NCBI RefSeq assembly: GCF_030014915.1
Contig: NZ_JAGIXS010000007.1
Location: 1-64,000 of the forward strand
Reading direction: 5' to 3'
Length of the DNA: 64,000 bases
Origin: Pelomonas sp. V22
GTDB lineage: Bacteria > Pseudomonadota > Gammaproteobacteria > Burkholderiales > Burkholderiaceae_C
Shown: piece after piece, positions 45,981 through 54,457 of the stretch
How the letters are laid out: each line of letters starts with the position of its first letter
How positions within the stretch are numbered: the stretch's first letter is position 1
Made by a program: the position numbers and the translations under genes
The notes under the pieces: model-generated
The model's input: only the letters and a program-made list of their open reading frames with translations
The model's database searches: none
What the model was told of the DNA's origin: nothing

Positions 45981-46003
45981 GGGATGCTAGTCGAGGAAGC
46001 ATC
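45981..46003. repeat. Inverted repeat next to the island/tRNA junction
   Basis: GGATGC (45981-45986) and GCATCC (45998-46003) form a 6-bp stem with an 11-base loop, 32 bases inside the junction with the tRNA relic. It could be a recombinase arm site or structural element; no experimental basis. Confidence 0.35.
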
Positions 46004-46034
46004 CAAACGCAACGGCGATTGGATTACGTATTAA

Positions 46035-46067
46035 AGGCGGTTGCTCTACCAACTGAGCTAAGCCGGC
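46035..46067 (-). pseudogene. 5' half of a tRNA gene (Thr-like) cut in the anticodon loop
   Basis: On the minus strand the sequence starting at 46067 is a canonical tRNA 5' half: acceptor GCCGGCT, then TA, D-arm GCTC-AGTTGGTA-GAGC, A26, and the 5' strand of the anticodon stem ACCGC with the first loop bases. After about position 33 (46035) the sequence departs: no GCGGT to close the anticodon stem, no T-arm GGTTCGA, and no AGCCGGC to close the acceptor are found nearby. Bacterial threonine tRNAs give the best resemblance (GCCGRCTTAGCTCAGTTGGT type). The break coincides with the end of the recombinase module, so it is the likely chromosomal junction (att) of the island. Confidence 0.7.
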
Positions 46068-46140
46068 TGATCCCTCAAGGGGAGCCGCATTGTAGGGGCA
46101 GTGAGCCGCCCCGGATGCGAACCTTGAACTTGTTTCTTGC

Positions 46141-46719
46141 CTACTTGATGCGCTTGAGCGCCGGGCGGCCACCGCTGGCCGGGCCGGCGGGCTCGTCGTC
46201 GCCACCGTCGTTGCCATCGGCCTTGGGCTTGGCTTCTTCGACCTTGGCTTTGGGAGCAGGGGCGGGTGCCGGAGTCGCAGGGGCTTCGGGCTCCGGCGTG
46301 GACGCCAGACGCAGGCCGCGCAAGGGCGTCACGCCGCCACGAGGCGCGGCGCCGGCCGGGGCTGCGGCCTCGGGCATGCTTTCCACATTGGGGGCCGGAA
46401 AGGCCATGCCCTGGCCGTTCTCGCGGGCGTAGATCGCCACCACATGGTCCACCGGCACGAGGATCTCGCGCGCGACGCCGCCGAAGCGGGCCTTGAACTG
46501 GATGAAGTCATTGCCCAGTTCCAGGCCCGAGGTGGCGTCGAAGCCGACGTTCAGCACGATCTCGTTGTTGCTGACGTACTCCATCGGTACCTGCACCATG
46601 CGGTCCACGTGGACTGCGATGTAGGGCGTGAAGCCGTTGTCGGTGCACCAGTCGTGCAGGGCCCGGATCAGGTAGGGCCGGGTCGAGGTGCTGGCGCCCT
46701 TGTCGCTGGTGGAATCCAT
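46141..46719 (-). CDS. sspB: ClpXP protease specificity-enhancing factor SspB
   Basis: A 192-residue adaptor that delivers ssrA-tagged proteins to ClpXP. The dimeric core (residues about 12-115) shows YLIRALHDWCTDNGFTPYIA, then VNNEIVLNVG-like strands and FQFKARFGGVAREILVPVDHV variants typical of SspB. The remainder is an Ala/Pro-rich linker (PAPAPAPKAKVEEAKP) and a C-terminal tail ending ALKRIK that would tether ClpX. It is downstream of sspA (16 bases), as in most betaproteobacteria. It marks the start of the core chromosome on the right of the tRNA relic. Confidence 0.93.
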   Translation of the reverse strand: MDSTSDKGASTSTRPYLIRALHDWCTDNGFTPYIAVHVDRMVQVPMEYVSNNEIVLNVGFDATSGLELGNDFIQFKARFGGVAREILVPVDHVVAIYARENGQGMAFPAPNVESMPEAAAPAGAAPRGGVTPLRGLRLASTPEPEAPATPAPAPAPKAKVEEAKPKADGNDGGDDEPAGPASGGRPALKRIK

Positions 46720-46735
46720 GTGCTGGCAGCCGCGC

Positions 46736-47353
46736 TTACTTGCGCATCACCTTCTCGGACGGGGTCAGCGCCTCGATATAGGCCGGGCGCGAGAAGATGC
46801 GCTCGGCGTACTTCAAGAGCGGCAGGGCGTTCTTGGACATGTCGATGCCGTAGTAGTCCAGGCGCCACAGCAGTGGGGCGATGGCCACGTCGAGCATCGA
46901 GAAGTCGTCGCCCAGCATGTACTTGTTCTTCAGGAAGATCGGGGCAAGCTGGGTCAGGCGGTCACGGATCTGCGAGCGTGCCTTTTCCAGTTGCTTGTCC
47001 GTTGCCTTGACGGTCGTGCCACGGCCTTCCAGCACGTTCACATGAGCGAACAGTTCCTTCTCGAAATTCAGCAGGAACAGGCGCACGCGGGCGCGGGCCA
47101 CCGGGTCGCCGGGCATCAGTTGCGGATGCGGGAAGCGCTCGTCAATGTACTCGTTGATGATGTGCGACTCGTACAGGATCAGGTCGCGCTCGACCAGGAT
47201 CGGCACTTCGTTGTACGGGTTCATCAGGGCGATGTCTTCGGGCTTGGCGAACAAGTCCACATCGCGGATTTCAAAGTCCATGCCCTTTTCGAACAGCACG
47301 AAGCGGCAGCGGTGCGAGTAGGGGCAGGTGGTTCCAGAGTAAAGCACCATCAT
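46736..47353 (-). CDS. sspA: Stringent starvation protein A (GST-like)
   Basis: A 205-residue glutathione-S-transferase-fold protein that binds RNA polymerase during stress. The N-terminal thioredoxin-like part reads VLYSGTTCPYSHRCRFVLFE, followed by NPYNEVPILVERDLILYESH and the helical C-terminal part (LDVAIAPLLWRLDYYGIDM). Like other SspA proteins it is not expected to be an active transferase. It is the first gene of the sspA-sspB pair and lies downstream of the pet operon terminator. Confidence 0.93.
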   Translation of the reverse strand: MMVLYSGTTCPYSHRCRFVLFEKGMDFEIRDVDLFAKPEDIALMNPYNEVPILVERDLILYESHIINEYIDERFPHPQLMPGDPVARARVRLFLLNFEKELFAHVNVLEGRGTTVKATDKQLEKARSQIRDRLTQLAPIFLKNKYMLGDDFSMLDVAIAPLLWRLDYYGIDMSKNALPLLKYAERIFSRPAYIEALTPSEKVMRK

Positions 47354-47380
47354 GACGGCGGCTCCCGAAGTTCAAAGGTC

Positions 47381-47421
47381 AAAAAACAAACGCAGTGGGT
47401 GGCCGGCAGACGGCCCCACTG
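47381..47421 (-). terminator. Rho-independent terminator of the petABC operon
   Basis: On the minus strand a GCAGTGGG/CCCACTGC stem (47421-47413 with 47399-47392) is followed by a T-rich run (GTTTGTTTTTT, 47391-47381). It lies 45 bases beyond the petC stop codon. A second hairpin (GCTCAGG at 47431-47437 with CCTGAGC at 47445-47451) lies between it and petC. Confidence 0.75.
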
Positions 47422-47465
47422 CGTGATGGGGCTCAGGAACAGACCCTGAGCCCGCAGCTTACTTC

Positions 47466-48251
47466 TTACTTGACGTCTTTCCAGAACGCGGCGTTCAGAC
47501 GCCAGGCGATCACGGTGAAGATCGACAGGAACAGCAGCACGATCACGCCCAGGCGGAAGCGCTGGCCCTGGGCCGGTTCGCCCATCCACTGCAGGTAGGC
47601 CACCAGGTCGCCAACGGCGCTGTTGTACTCCTGCTCGTTCAGCTTGCCGGGGGTCAGCTGCTCGAAGCCCTTGAACACGTGCGTGGTCTTGGTGTGGTCG
47701 TGCGGATCGGCTTCCTCGGCGAACTTGGCTGCGCGCTGGCCTTGCAGTTCCCAAAGCACGTGCGGCATGGCCACGCTGGGGAAGGCGAGGTTGTTCCAGC
47801 CGGTGGCCTTGGTTTCGTCGCGGTAGTAGGTGCGCAGGTAGGTGTAGAGGTAGTCGGCACCCGAACCCTTGGAGCCATCAGCGCGCGAGCGGGCGATCAC
47901 GGTCAGGTCCGGCGGCACGGCGCCGAACCATTCCTTGGCCTGCTTGGGATCGAGCGAGACCTTCATCAGGTCGCCGACCTTGTCCGAGGCGAACATCAGG
48001 TTGGACTTGATCTGCAGCTCGGTCAGGCCGAGGTCCTGCAGGCGGTTGTAGCGCATGAAGGCTGCCGAGTGGCAGTTCAGGCAGTAGTTGACGAACAACT
48101 TGGCGCCGTTTTGCAGCGACGCCATGTCGGTCATCTTTTCCTTGGGGAACTTGTCCCATTCGATGCCGCCGCCAGAGGCTTGCGCTCCCGGCACCAGGGC
48201 CGCGCCCAGGGCCAGGGAGGTCAGCAGCGTAGCAATGAGCTTTTTCATCAT
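47466..48251 (-). CDS. petC: Cytochrome c1 of the bc1 complex
   Basis: A 261-residue membrane-anchored cytochrome that passes electrons from the Rieske protein to soluble cytochrome c. Signal peptide (LIATLLTSLALGAALVPGAQ), haem-binding CLNCH (about residue 59), a conserved WNNLAFPSVAMPHVLWELQG region, and a C-terminal anchor helix (LGVIVLLFLSIFTVIAW). The distal Met ligand is probably in the MP of that region. The start may be the second ATG at 48248. Last gene of petA-petB-petC; 25 bases after petB. Confidence 0.94.
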   Translation of the reverse strand: MMKKLIATLLTSLALGAALVPGAQASGGGIEWDKFPKEKMTDMASLQNGAKLFVNYCLNCHSAAFMRYNRLQDLGLTELQIKSNLMFASDKVGDLMKVSLDPKQAKEWFGAVPPDLTVIARSRADGSKGSGADYLYTYLRTYYRDETKATGWNNLAFPSVAMPHVLWELQGQRAAKFAEEADPHDHTKTTHVFKGFEQLTPGKLNEQEYNSAVGDLVAYLQWMGEPAQGQRFRLGVIVLLFLSIFTVIAWRLNAAFWKDVK

Positions 48252-48276
48252 TCTTGTAACTCCGGTGCTGTGGCGA

Positions 48277-49686
48277 TCAGTGGGCGTGGTAGTTCACGCG
48301 GTCGGGCACTTGCTTGAACGTGCCCAGCTTGCTCCACCAGGGCATCAGCAGGAAGAAGCCGAAATAGAACAGCGTGCCGATCTGGGCAATCAGGGTGCCG
48401 ATGTCGGTGGGCGGCTGGATGCCGAGGTAGCCCAGCACCAGGAAGAACACCACGAACACGCCATAGACATAGGTGTGCCAGCTCGGACGGTAGCGGATCG
48501 ACTTGACCGGGCTGTGGTCAAGCCAGGGCAGGAAGAACAGGATCACGACCGCGCCGCCCATCACCACCACGCCCCAGAACTTGGCGTCGAAGGTCTTGAG
48601 CAGAACGATGCCGATGAGGGCGCCGACCAGCACGGCGATCTTGCCCTTGCCGGCGAAGTTGCCCTTCAGCACGGCCAGCACGGCGCCGAGGCCGATGATG
48701 CCGGACAGCACGTTGACCATCACGTCGGTGGTGGCGCGCAGCATCGAGTAGAACGGTGTGAAGTACCAGACCGGGGCGATGTGTGCCGGCGTCTTCAGCG
48801 GGTCGGCCGGGATGAAGTTGTTGTACTCCAGGAAGTAGCCGCCCAGCTCCGGCGAGAAGAAGATGATCGAGCAGAACACGATCAGGAACAGGCTGACACC
48901 GAAGATGTCGTGCACCGTGTAGTACGGATGGAAGGGGATGCCGTCCAGCGGGTGGCCAGCAGCGTCCTTCGGAGCCTTGGGGCCCTTGATCTCGACGCCG
49001 TCCGGGTTGTTCGAGCCCACTTCATGCAGCGCAATGATGTGTGCCACGACCAGGCCCAGCAGGATCAGCGGCACCGCGATCACGTGGAAGCTGAAGAAGC
49101 GGTTCAGGGTCGCATCGCTCACCACGAAGTCGCCGCGGATCAGCAGCGCCAGGTCCGGACCCACGAAAGGCACGGCGGCGAACAGGTTCACGATCACCTG
49201 GGCGCCCCAGTACGACATCTGGCCCCAGGGCAGCAGATAGCCCATGAAGGCTTCGCCCATCAGGCACAGGAAGATGCCGCAGCCGAAGATCCAGACCAGC
49301 TCGCGCGGCTTGCGGTACGAGCCGTACAGCAGGCCGCGGAACATGTGCAGGTACACCACCACGAAGAAGGCCGAGGCGCCCGTCGAGTGCATGTAGCGGA
49401 TCAGCCAGCCCCAGGGCACATCGCGCATGATGTACTCGACCGAGGCGAACGCCAGGTTGGCATCCGGCTTGTAGTGCATCACCAGGAAAATGCCGGTGAC
49501 GATCTGGATCACCAGCACCAGCATGGCCAGCGAGCCGAAGATGTACCACCAGTTGAAGTTCTTCGGAGCGTAGTACTCCGACATGTGCTCCTTGTACATC
49601 TTGCTGGCCGGGAAGCGGTTGTCCACCCAGGTCATCAGCTGCGTGGCGATGGAGGCGCCAGCGGGAGCTTCTTTGAATTCAGCCAT
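48277..49686 (-). CDS. petB: Cytochrome b of the bc1 complex
   Basis: A 469-residue integral membrane subunit carrying the two b haems and both quinone sites. Typical segments include GSLAMLVLVIQIVTGIFLVM, YMHSTGASAFFVVVYLHMFR (haem His), GYLLPWGQMSYWGAQVI, and the quinol-site PEWY-type stretch (HIAPVWYFTPFYSML, here with PVWY). The long C-terminal helices fit the fused cyt b plus subunit IV type of proteobacteria. It is 18 bases downstream of petA. Confidence 0.95.
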   Translation of the reverse strand: MAEFKEAPAGASIATQLMTWVDNRFPASKMYKEHMSEYYAPKNFNWWYIFGSLAMLVLVIQIVTGIFLVMHYKPDANLAFASVEYIMRDVPWGWLIRYMHSTGASAFFVVVYLHMFRGLLYGSYRKPRELVWIFGCGIFLCLMGEAFMGYLLPWGQMSYWGAQVIVNLFAAVPFVGPDLALLIRGDFVVSDATLNRFFSFHVIAVPLILLGLVVAHIIALHEVGSNNPDGVEIKGPKAPKDAAGHPLDGIPFHPYYTVHDIFGVSLFLIVFCSIIFFSPELGGYFLEYNNFIPADPLKTPAHIAPVWYFTPFYSMLRATTDVMVNVLSGIIGLGAVLAVLKGNFAGKGKIAVLVGALIGIVLLKTFDAKFWGVVVMGGAVVILFFLPWLDHSPVKSIRYRPSWHTYVYGVFVVFFLVLGYLGIQPPTDIGTLIAQIGTLFYFGFFLLMPWWSKLGTFKQVPDRVNYHAH

Positions 49687-49703
49687 GTTTACCTCTGTCC
49701 TGT

Positions 49704-50300
49704 TCAGGCTTTTTTGTCTTCACCAATCAAGAGCTTGGTGTCGGACAGGTAAATGTGCGGTGGCACCTCGAGGTTGTCGGGTGCCGGCTTGTTCTTGAAC
49801 ACACGGCCGGCCAGGTCGAACGTGGAGCCGTGGCAGGGGCACAGGAAGCCGCCGTGCCAGTCGTCCGGCAGCGAGGGCTGCGGGCCGGCCTGGAACTTGT
49901 CGCTGGGCGAGCAGCCCAGGTGCGAGCAGATGCCCACGGCCACGAAGTACTCGGGCTTGATCGAACGGTGGTCGTTCTTGGCGTAGTCGGGCGTGGGATA
50001 GGCTGTGCGCTTGGAGTCCGGGTCGGCCAGTTGCGGCACGTTGTCCTTCAGTGCGGCAACCTGCTCGGGCGTGCGGCGCACGATCCACACCGGCTTGCCG
50101 CGCCATTCGACGGTCTTCTTTTCGCCGGGCTTGATGTCGCCAATATCGACTTCCACGGCAGCACCGGCGGCTTTGGCGCGCTCGGAAGGCGTGAAGGTAC
50201 TGACGAAGGGTACGGCGGTGGCAACGCCGCCGACGGCGCCGGCGCAACCGGTGGCGATGAGCCAGGTGCGCTTGCCTTGGTCCACTTGCTGGTCACTCAT
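49704..50300 (-). CDS. petA: Rieske iron-sulfur subunit of the bc1 complex
   Basis: A 198-residue protein with an N-terminal signal-anchor (TWLIATGCAGAVGGVATAVP) preceded by KR, a Tat-type pattern, and the 2Fe-2S binding boxes CSHLGC (about residue 127) and CPCHGS (about residue 152). It transfers electrons from quinol to cytochrome c1. Folding in the cytoplasm with its cluster is consistent with use of the Tat system encoded in this window. First gene of the petABC operon. Confidence 0.95.
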   Translation of the reverse strand: MSDQQVDQGKRTWLIATGCAGAVGGVATAVPFVSTFTPSERAKAAGAAVEVDIGDIKPGEKKTVEWRGKPVWIVRRTPEQVAALKDNVPQLADPDSKRTAYPTPDYAKNDHRSIKPEYFVAVGICSHLGCSPSDKFQAGPQPSLPDDWHGGFLCPCHGSTFDLAGRVFKNKPAPDNLEVPPHIYLSDTKLLIGEDKKA

Positions 50301-50456
50301 GAGGGTCCTCGAACGAGACTTCTGATCTGGGGCAGCCGGGGATTCTAAGGGATGCTGTCAAGCCCCCGGCCCCTTGCCGGCCACAATCCTCTGGTTTGGC
50401 CCGATTCGCCCGCCGGCGTGGCATGCACAATGCCGTGGACCAACTTCGGAGGCAGC

Positions 50457-50897
50457 ATGGGCGTGATGTCGGAATTCCGCGAATTCGCGGTCAAGGGCAA
50501 TGTGGTCGACCTGGCGGTCGGCGTGATCATCGGCGGTGCATTCGGCAAGATCGTCGACTCCATGGTCAACCACCTGATCATGCCCCTGGTCGGCCGGGTG
50601 GTCGGCGGCCTGGACTTCAGCAACTACTTCATCATGCTGGCCACCCCGCCCGCGGACTTCAAGGGCCCCATGACCTTTGACGCCCTCACCAAGGCTGGCG
50701 TGCCGCTGTTTGCCTATGGCAGTTTCCTGACCGTGCTGCTGAACTTCATCATCCTGGCCTTCATCATCTTCATGATGGTCAAGCAGATCAATCGCCTGAA
50801 GCGCGACAGTGCACCGGCGCCTGCCCCGGCCGAACCGCCACCTACGCCGGAAGACATCCAGCTGCTGCGCGAGATCCGCGATTCGCTGAAGCGCTGA
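50457..50897 (+). CDS. mscL: Large-conductance mechanosensitive channel MscL
   Basis: A 146-residue channel that opens under hypo-osmotic membrane tension. The first helix has the family core ([20 protein letters not shown] then [17 protein letters not shown]), the second is [20 protein letters not shown], and the C-terminal helix ends with [15 protein letters not shown] after a proline-rich linker. The ATG at 50457 has GGAGG five bases upstream; the frame continues upstream to 50352 without a better site. It is transcribed away from petABC and followed by a terminator. Confidence 0.95.
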   Translation: MGVMSEFREFAVKGNVVDLAVGVIIGGAFGKIVDSMVNHLIMPLVGRVVGGLDFSNYFIMLATPPADFKGPMTFDALTKAGVPLFAYGSFLTVLLNFIILAFIIFMMVKQINRLKRDSAPAPAPAEPPPTPEDIQLLREIRDSLKR

Positions 50898-50913
50898 GTG
50901 ATGCGCTGAGCCA

Positions 50914-50966
50914 CCAGGCCGGCGGCGGTAAGCGGAAGTTACCGCTGCCTGGAGTGTTAGCTTTTT
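50914..50966 (+). terminator. Rho-independent terminator of mscL
   Basis: Nested stems CCAGGC/GCCTGG (50914-50919, 50947-50952) and GCGGTAA/TTACCGC (50925-50931, 50939-50945) lie 16 bases after the stop, followed by a CTTTTT run at 50961-50966. Confidence 0.7.
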
Positions 50967-51073
50967 GGCGACGCCGGGCGCATAGCGTCCCTGGGTTCAC
51001 CTGTATGCCCTCTTGAATCGGGTGATACTTGCGTGCACGTGGCTTGCACGCCACAAGGCCCAGCCGGACCCTG

Positions 51074-53458
51074 ATGAACCCGCCCGACCTCAGACTCAAC
51101 CCTCATCTGGAGGCCGCCCTCCAGCGCATTCGCACCGCTGCCGAGCAGGCGGCCGAGCGGGGTGCCGAGGGCATGGGGCTGTCGGCCCTGTCGGCCAGCC
51201 AGACCAAGCGCCGTGACGAACTGCTGGCGGCCCAGTTCCTGTTCCGCAAGCAACAGGTGGTGTTCGGCCAGCATTTCTACCAAAGCCTGCGCAAGCAGTT
51301 GGCGGCGGCGCGCAGCCCCGAGATGGCAGCGGCGCCGGCTCCCAAGAAGAAAGACTGGACCGAGCTGTCGCTGATGGGCGACGAGCAGGTCGAATCCATG
51401 GTCCAGGCGGACCGCATCGGCATGGCCATCGGCCACCAGAGCGAGTGGGAACTGCGCGAGGTCGACTCCTACATTTCCAGCCTGTCTGGCAACGACCGCA
51501 ACCCGCTGCGCCCCGAGGTGATCGCGCAGGGCCTGCTCGATGGCGTCAATGCTGTCACCGACGACGCGGCTGTCCGCCAGGTGCTGACAGACGAGCTGAC
51601 GCGGGCGCTTTCGCAAGAGATGCGCGCCTGCTACGCCGACATCGCCGAGCTGTTCCGCAGCCGCGGCCTGCGCCCGCAAGACCTGCGGGTGCGCGCTGGT
51701 GTCGATCCGCATGGCCATTCGGGCCGCGGTGCCGGACCGAACAGTGAGCAGGGGGCGCTCGACGTTCCGGATGCCGGGCCGTCCGGGCGCGGTGGCTGGG
51801 GAGGCCCGCGCGGCGGTGGCCAGACCGGCTATGGCAACAGCATGCATGGCGGCCTGGGCGGCCAGCCTGGCGGTAGCGGCCGGCGTGGCGTCGGCATGGG
51901 CGGGTTCGGTACCGTCGACGTCCAGATGATGGACCTGCTGCGCCGGCTGGCCCAGGTGCCCAGCGGCCATGGCAAGCTCGGCGGCGACTACAGCAGCAGC
52001 TGGGCTGACGAGTACAGCGACGGGCATTGGAATGCCGGTGGCGGCGGCATGCCCCTGCCGCCCAACCTGATCGTCCAGCACCGCGAAGAGCTGCGTCAGG
52101 CCTCGACCGGCAACCTCGACCACATGGTCATCGACGTGGTCGGCAGCCTGTTCGACCAGATTCTTTCCGACCCCAAGGTGCCGCCACAGATGGCGCGCCT
52201 GATTGCCCGGCTGCAGTTGCCGGTGCTGCGCGTGGCCTTGGGTGACAACAGCTTCTTCTCCTCGCGCAAGCACCCGGTGCGGCGCTTCGTCAACCGCATC
52301 GCCTCGCTGGCCTGCGCCTTCGACGATTTTTCCGAAGACCCCGGCAAGGCCTTCCTGAGCCATGTGCGCGACCTGGTGCAGGACGTGGCCAATGGCGACT
52401 TTGATCGCATGGACGTCTACGAGTCCAAGCTCGATGCGCTGGAGCAGTTCATTGGCGAGCAGGCGGCGGCGTCGCTGCAGGCCCAGAACGATGCCACGCT
52501 GCTCGTCGCCCGCAAGGAGACCGACCTGCGCCTGCAGCAGCGCTACATGCAGCAACTGCAGCAGCAGCTGGCACCGGTGCCCATGCACGACTTCCTGCGC
52601 GACTTCCTGGCGCAAGTCTGGAGCCAGGCCATCGTGCTGGCCGCGCGCGACGACAAGCAGCCCGAGCGCGCCCAGCGCCTGCGCCAGCTCGGTCGCCAAC
52701 TGGTGATGAGTGTTCAGCCCAAGGCCGGCAGTGAAGCGCGCAAGAGTTTCCTGGCCGAGCTGCCGGGGCTGATGAAGACGCTGAACGAGGGACTGGACCT
52801 GATCCAGTGGCCTGAGGCTGCGCGCAAGCCCTTCTTTGGCCAGTTGCTGCCGGCCCATGCCGAATCGCTGAAGGTCGCGGCGCTGACCGCGCTGGACTAC
52901 AACCTGCTGGCCAAGCAGCTGGACCAGGTGTTCGGCGTGGCCCCACCCGAAGAAAAAGACCTGCCGGCCGCGAGCGCGCCGGTGGAACTGCCCGAGGACC
53001 TCGATCTCGGCGCCCGCCTCAGCACGGCCGAGGCCCAGCGCATCGGCCTGGTGGATGAGACCAAGGTCGACTGGAGTGGCCAGGTCGATATCGAACTCGG
53101 TGCCGAAGAGGCGCCGCTGCAGGCCGTGGACATCAGCATCGAGGGCCTGCCGGCCGTCGAGGACGAGCCCGATCCCAGCACCGGTGCCCTGCTGATCGAC
53201 CATCTGCAGCTGGGCTTCGCCTACAACATGCTGACCGGCGACGACTGGCACAAGGTGCGCCTCGCCCACATCAGCGCCGGCCGCAGCTTCTTCATCTTCA
53301 CCGAGGGCAGCAAGCACCAGCAGACGGTCACCATGACCGCCCGCATGCTCAAGCGCCTGTGTGAATCGGGCCGCTTGCGCGCCTTCGAGAACGCCTACCT
53401 GCTGGAACGCGCCACGGCGCGGGCCCGCAAGCAGCTGGCGGCGCTGAGCAAGGCCTGA
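51074..53458 (+). CDS. DUF1631-family protein
   Basis: A 794-residue cytoplasmic protein of the DUF1631 family, found widely in Burkholderiales and some gammaproteobacteria, function unknown. N-terminal helical section (HLEAALQRIRTAAEQAAERG), a Gly-rich low-complexity region (about residues 220-300), a conserved middle (VIDVVGSLFDQILSDPKVPP) and LPVLRVALGDNSFFSSRKHP, and a C-terminal domain with FAYNMLTGDDWHKVRLAHIS. That last part looks like a PilZ-like RNA/nucleotide-binding fold, but this is a guess. The ATG at 51074 is preferred over the upstream 51029 because it directly precedes the conserved N-terminus. Confidence 0.82.
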   Translation: MNPPDLRLNPHLEAALQRIRTAAEQAAERGAEGMGLSALSASQTKRRDELLAAQFLFRKQQVVFGQHFYQSLRKQLAAARSPEMAAAPAPKKKDWTELSLMGDEQVESMVQADRIGMAIGHQSEWELREVDSYISSLSGNDRNPLRPEVIAQGLLDGVNAVTDDAAVRQVLTDELTRALSQEMRACYADIAELFRSRGLRPQDLRVRAGVDPHGHSGRGAGPNSEQGALDVPDAGPSGRGGWGGPRGGGQTGYGNSMHGGLGGQPGGSGRRGVGMGGFGTVDVQMMDLLRRLAQVPSGHGKLGGDYSSSWADEYSDGHWNAGGGGMPLPPNLIVQHREELRQASTGNLDHMVIDVVGSLFDQILSDPKVPPQMARLIARLQLPVLRVALGDNSFFSSRKHPVRRFVNRIASLACAFDDFSEDPGKAFLSHVRDLVQDVANGDFDRMDVYESKLDALEQFIGEQAAASLQAQNDATLLVARKETDLRLQQRYMQQLQQQLAPVPMHDFLRDFLAQVWSQAIVLAARDDKQPERAQRLRQLGRQLVMSVQPKAGSEARKSFLAELPGLMKTLNEGLDLIQWPEAARKPFFGQLLPAHAESLKVAALTALDYNLLAKQLDQVFGVAPPEEKDLPAASAPVELPEDLDLGARLSTAEAQRIGLVDETKVDWSGQVDIELGAEEAPLQAVDISIEGLPAVEDEPDPSTGALLIDHLQLGFAYNMLTGDDWHKVRLAHISAGRSFFIFTEGSKHQQTVTMTARMLKRLCESGRLRAFENAYLLERATARARKQLAALSKA

Positions 53459-54457
53459 TCAGTCGCCGCTCAGCCGGCGCGCCATCTGCAGAGCAGCCCG
53501 CAGGCTCGACGCATCGGCCAGCCCCTGGCCGGCAATGTCAAAGGCCGTGCCATGGTCCGGGCTGGTGCGCACGAAGGGCAGGCCCAGGGTCACGTTGACG
53601 CCTTGCTCCACGCCCAGGTATTTCACCGGGATCAGGCCGTGGTCGTGGACCATGGCGACCACCGCATCGAACTCGCCACGACGGGCGCGCATGAAGATGG
53701 TGTCGGGTGCGAAAGGGCCGCTGGCGGTCATGCCTTCGCTCTGAGCCTGCTGCACGGCCGGCGCGATGAAACGGATCTCCTCGTCACCGAAGAGGCCGCC
53801 TTCGCCTGCATGCGGATTCAATCCGGCGACGGCGATGCGTGGTGCAGGGATGCCGAACCGGCGCAGGGCGGCGTCGGTGATGCGCAGCGTCTCCAGCACG
53901 GCCTCCAGGCTGATCGCCTCGATGGCCCGGCGCAGCGACAAATGGATGGTCACCAGCACCGTGCGCAGCTCCTCATTGGCCAGCATCATGCGCACCGGCG
54001 GCAGCGGCTCGCCGGGGCGGGCGGCGAGCGCTTGCAGCATCTCGGTGTGGCCGGGGTAGGGCAGGCCGGCCGCATGCAACGCTTCCTTGTGGATGGGCGC
54101 GGTGACGATGGCACGACCCTTACCGGCCTGCACCTCCCGCACGGCAGCCTCTATGCAGCGGGCCGCTGCTGCACCGGCGCGCGCGTCGACCTGGCCTTGC
54201 GGGCAGTCCGCCAGATGCTCGGGCAGGTCCGGCGGCTGCCAGAGCGGTAGGCAGTGTGGCGGGGCCGGTTCATCGGGGTGATCGAGCAGGGCCAGCGGCA
54301 GACTCAGCCCCAGCTGGCGGATCGCCCGGCGCATCACGCCGACATCGCCGATCACGCAGGCATCGTCGGGCGGCTGCGGTGCCGACCACAGCCTGGCGAT
54401 GATCTCAGGCCCGATGCCGCAGGCATCGCCCATGGTGATCAACAGCGGCGCGCTCAT
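53459..54457 (-). CDS. pdxA: 4-hydroxythreonine-4-phosphate dehydrogenase PdxA
   Basis: A 332-residue NAD-dependent enzyme of pyridoxal phosphate synthesis, converting 4-phosphohydroxy-threonine to the aminoketone used by PdxJ. Landmarks: the N-terminal MGDACGIGPEIIAR, the metal-binding histidines in TAPIHKEALHAAGLPYPGHT and MVHDHGLIPVKYLG, and LPFVRTSPDHGTAFDIAGQG at the end. Length is normal. Its start overlaps the stop of the Nif3-like gene by 4 bases, so the two are co-translated. Confidence 0.95.
   Translation of the reverse strand: MSAPLLITMGDACGIGPEIIARLWSAPQPPDDACVIGDVGVMRRAIRQLGLSLPLALLDHPDEPAPPHCLPLWQPPDLPEHLADCPQGQVDARAGAAAARCIEAAVREVQAGKGRAIVTAPIHKEALHAAGLPYPGHTEMLQALAARPGEPLPPVRMMLANEELRTVLVTIHLSLRRAIEAISLEAVLETLRITDAALRRFGIPAPRIAVAGLNPHAGEGGLFGDEEIRFIAPAVQQAQSEGMTASGPFAPDTIFMRARRGEFDAVVAMVHDHGLIPVKYLGVEQGVNVTLGLPFVRTSPDHGTAFDIAGQGLADASSLRAALQMARRLSGD

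Noticed and set aside
45894-46067. Intact tRNA with a group I intron in the anticodon loop
   Set aside because: No 3' tRNA half or acceptor complement was found within the next few hundred bases, so an intron-sized interruption is not supported.
48088-49752. A 554-codon open frame on the plus strand
   Set aside because: It is opposite petB and petC, rich in His, Asp, Glu and Gln as expected for an antisense shadow, without motifs.
50957-53317. A 786-codon open frame on the minus strand
   Set aside because: It is opposite the DUF1631 gene, which has a recognised family; the antisense translation has no domain.
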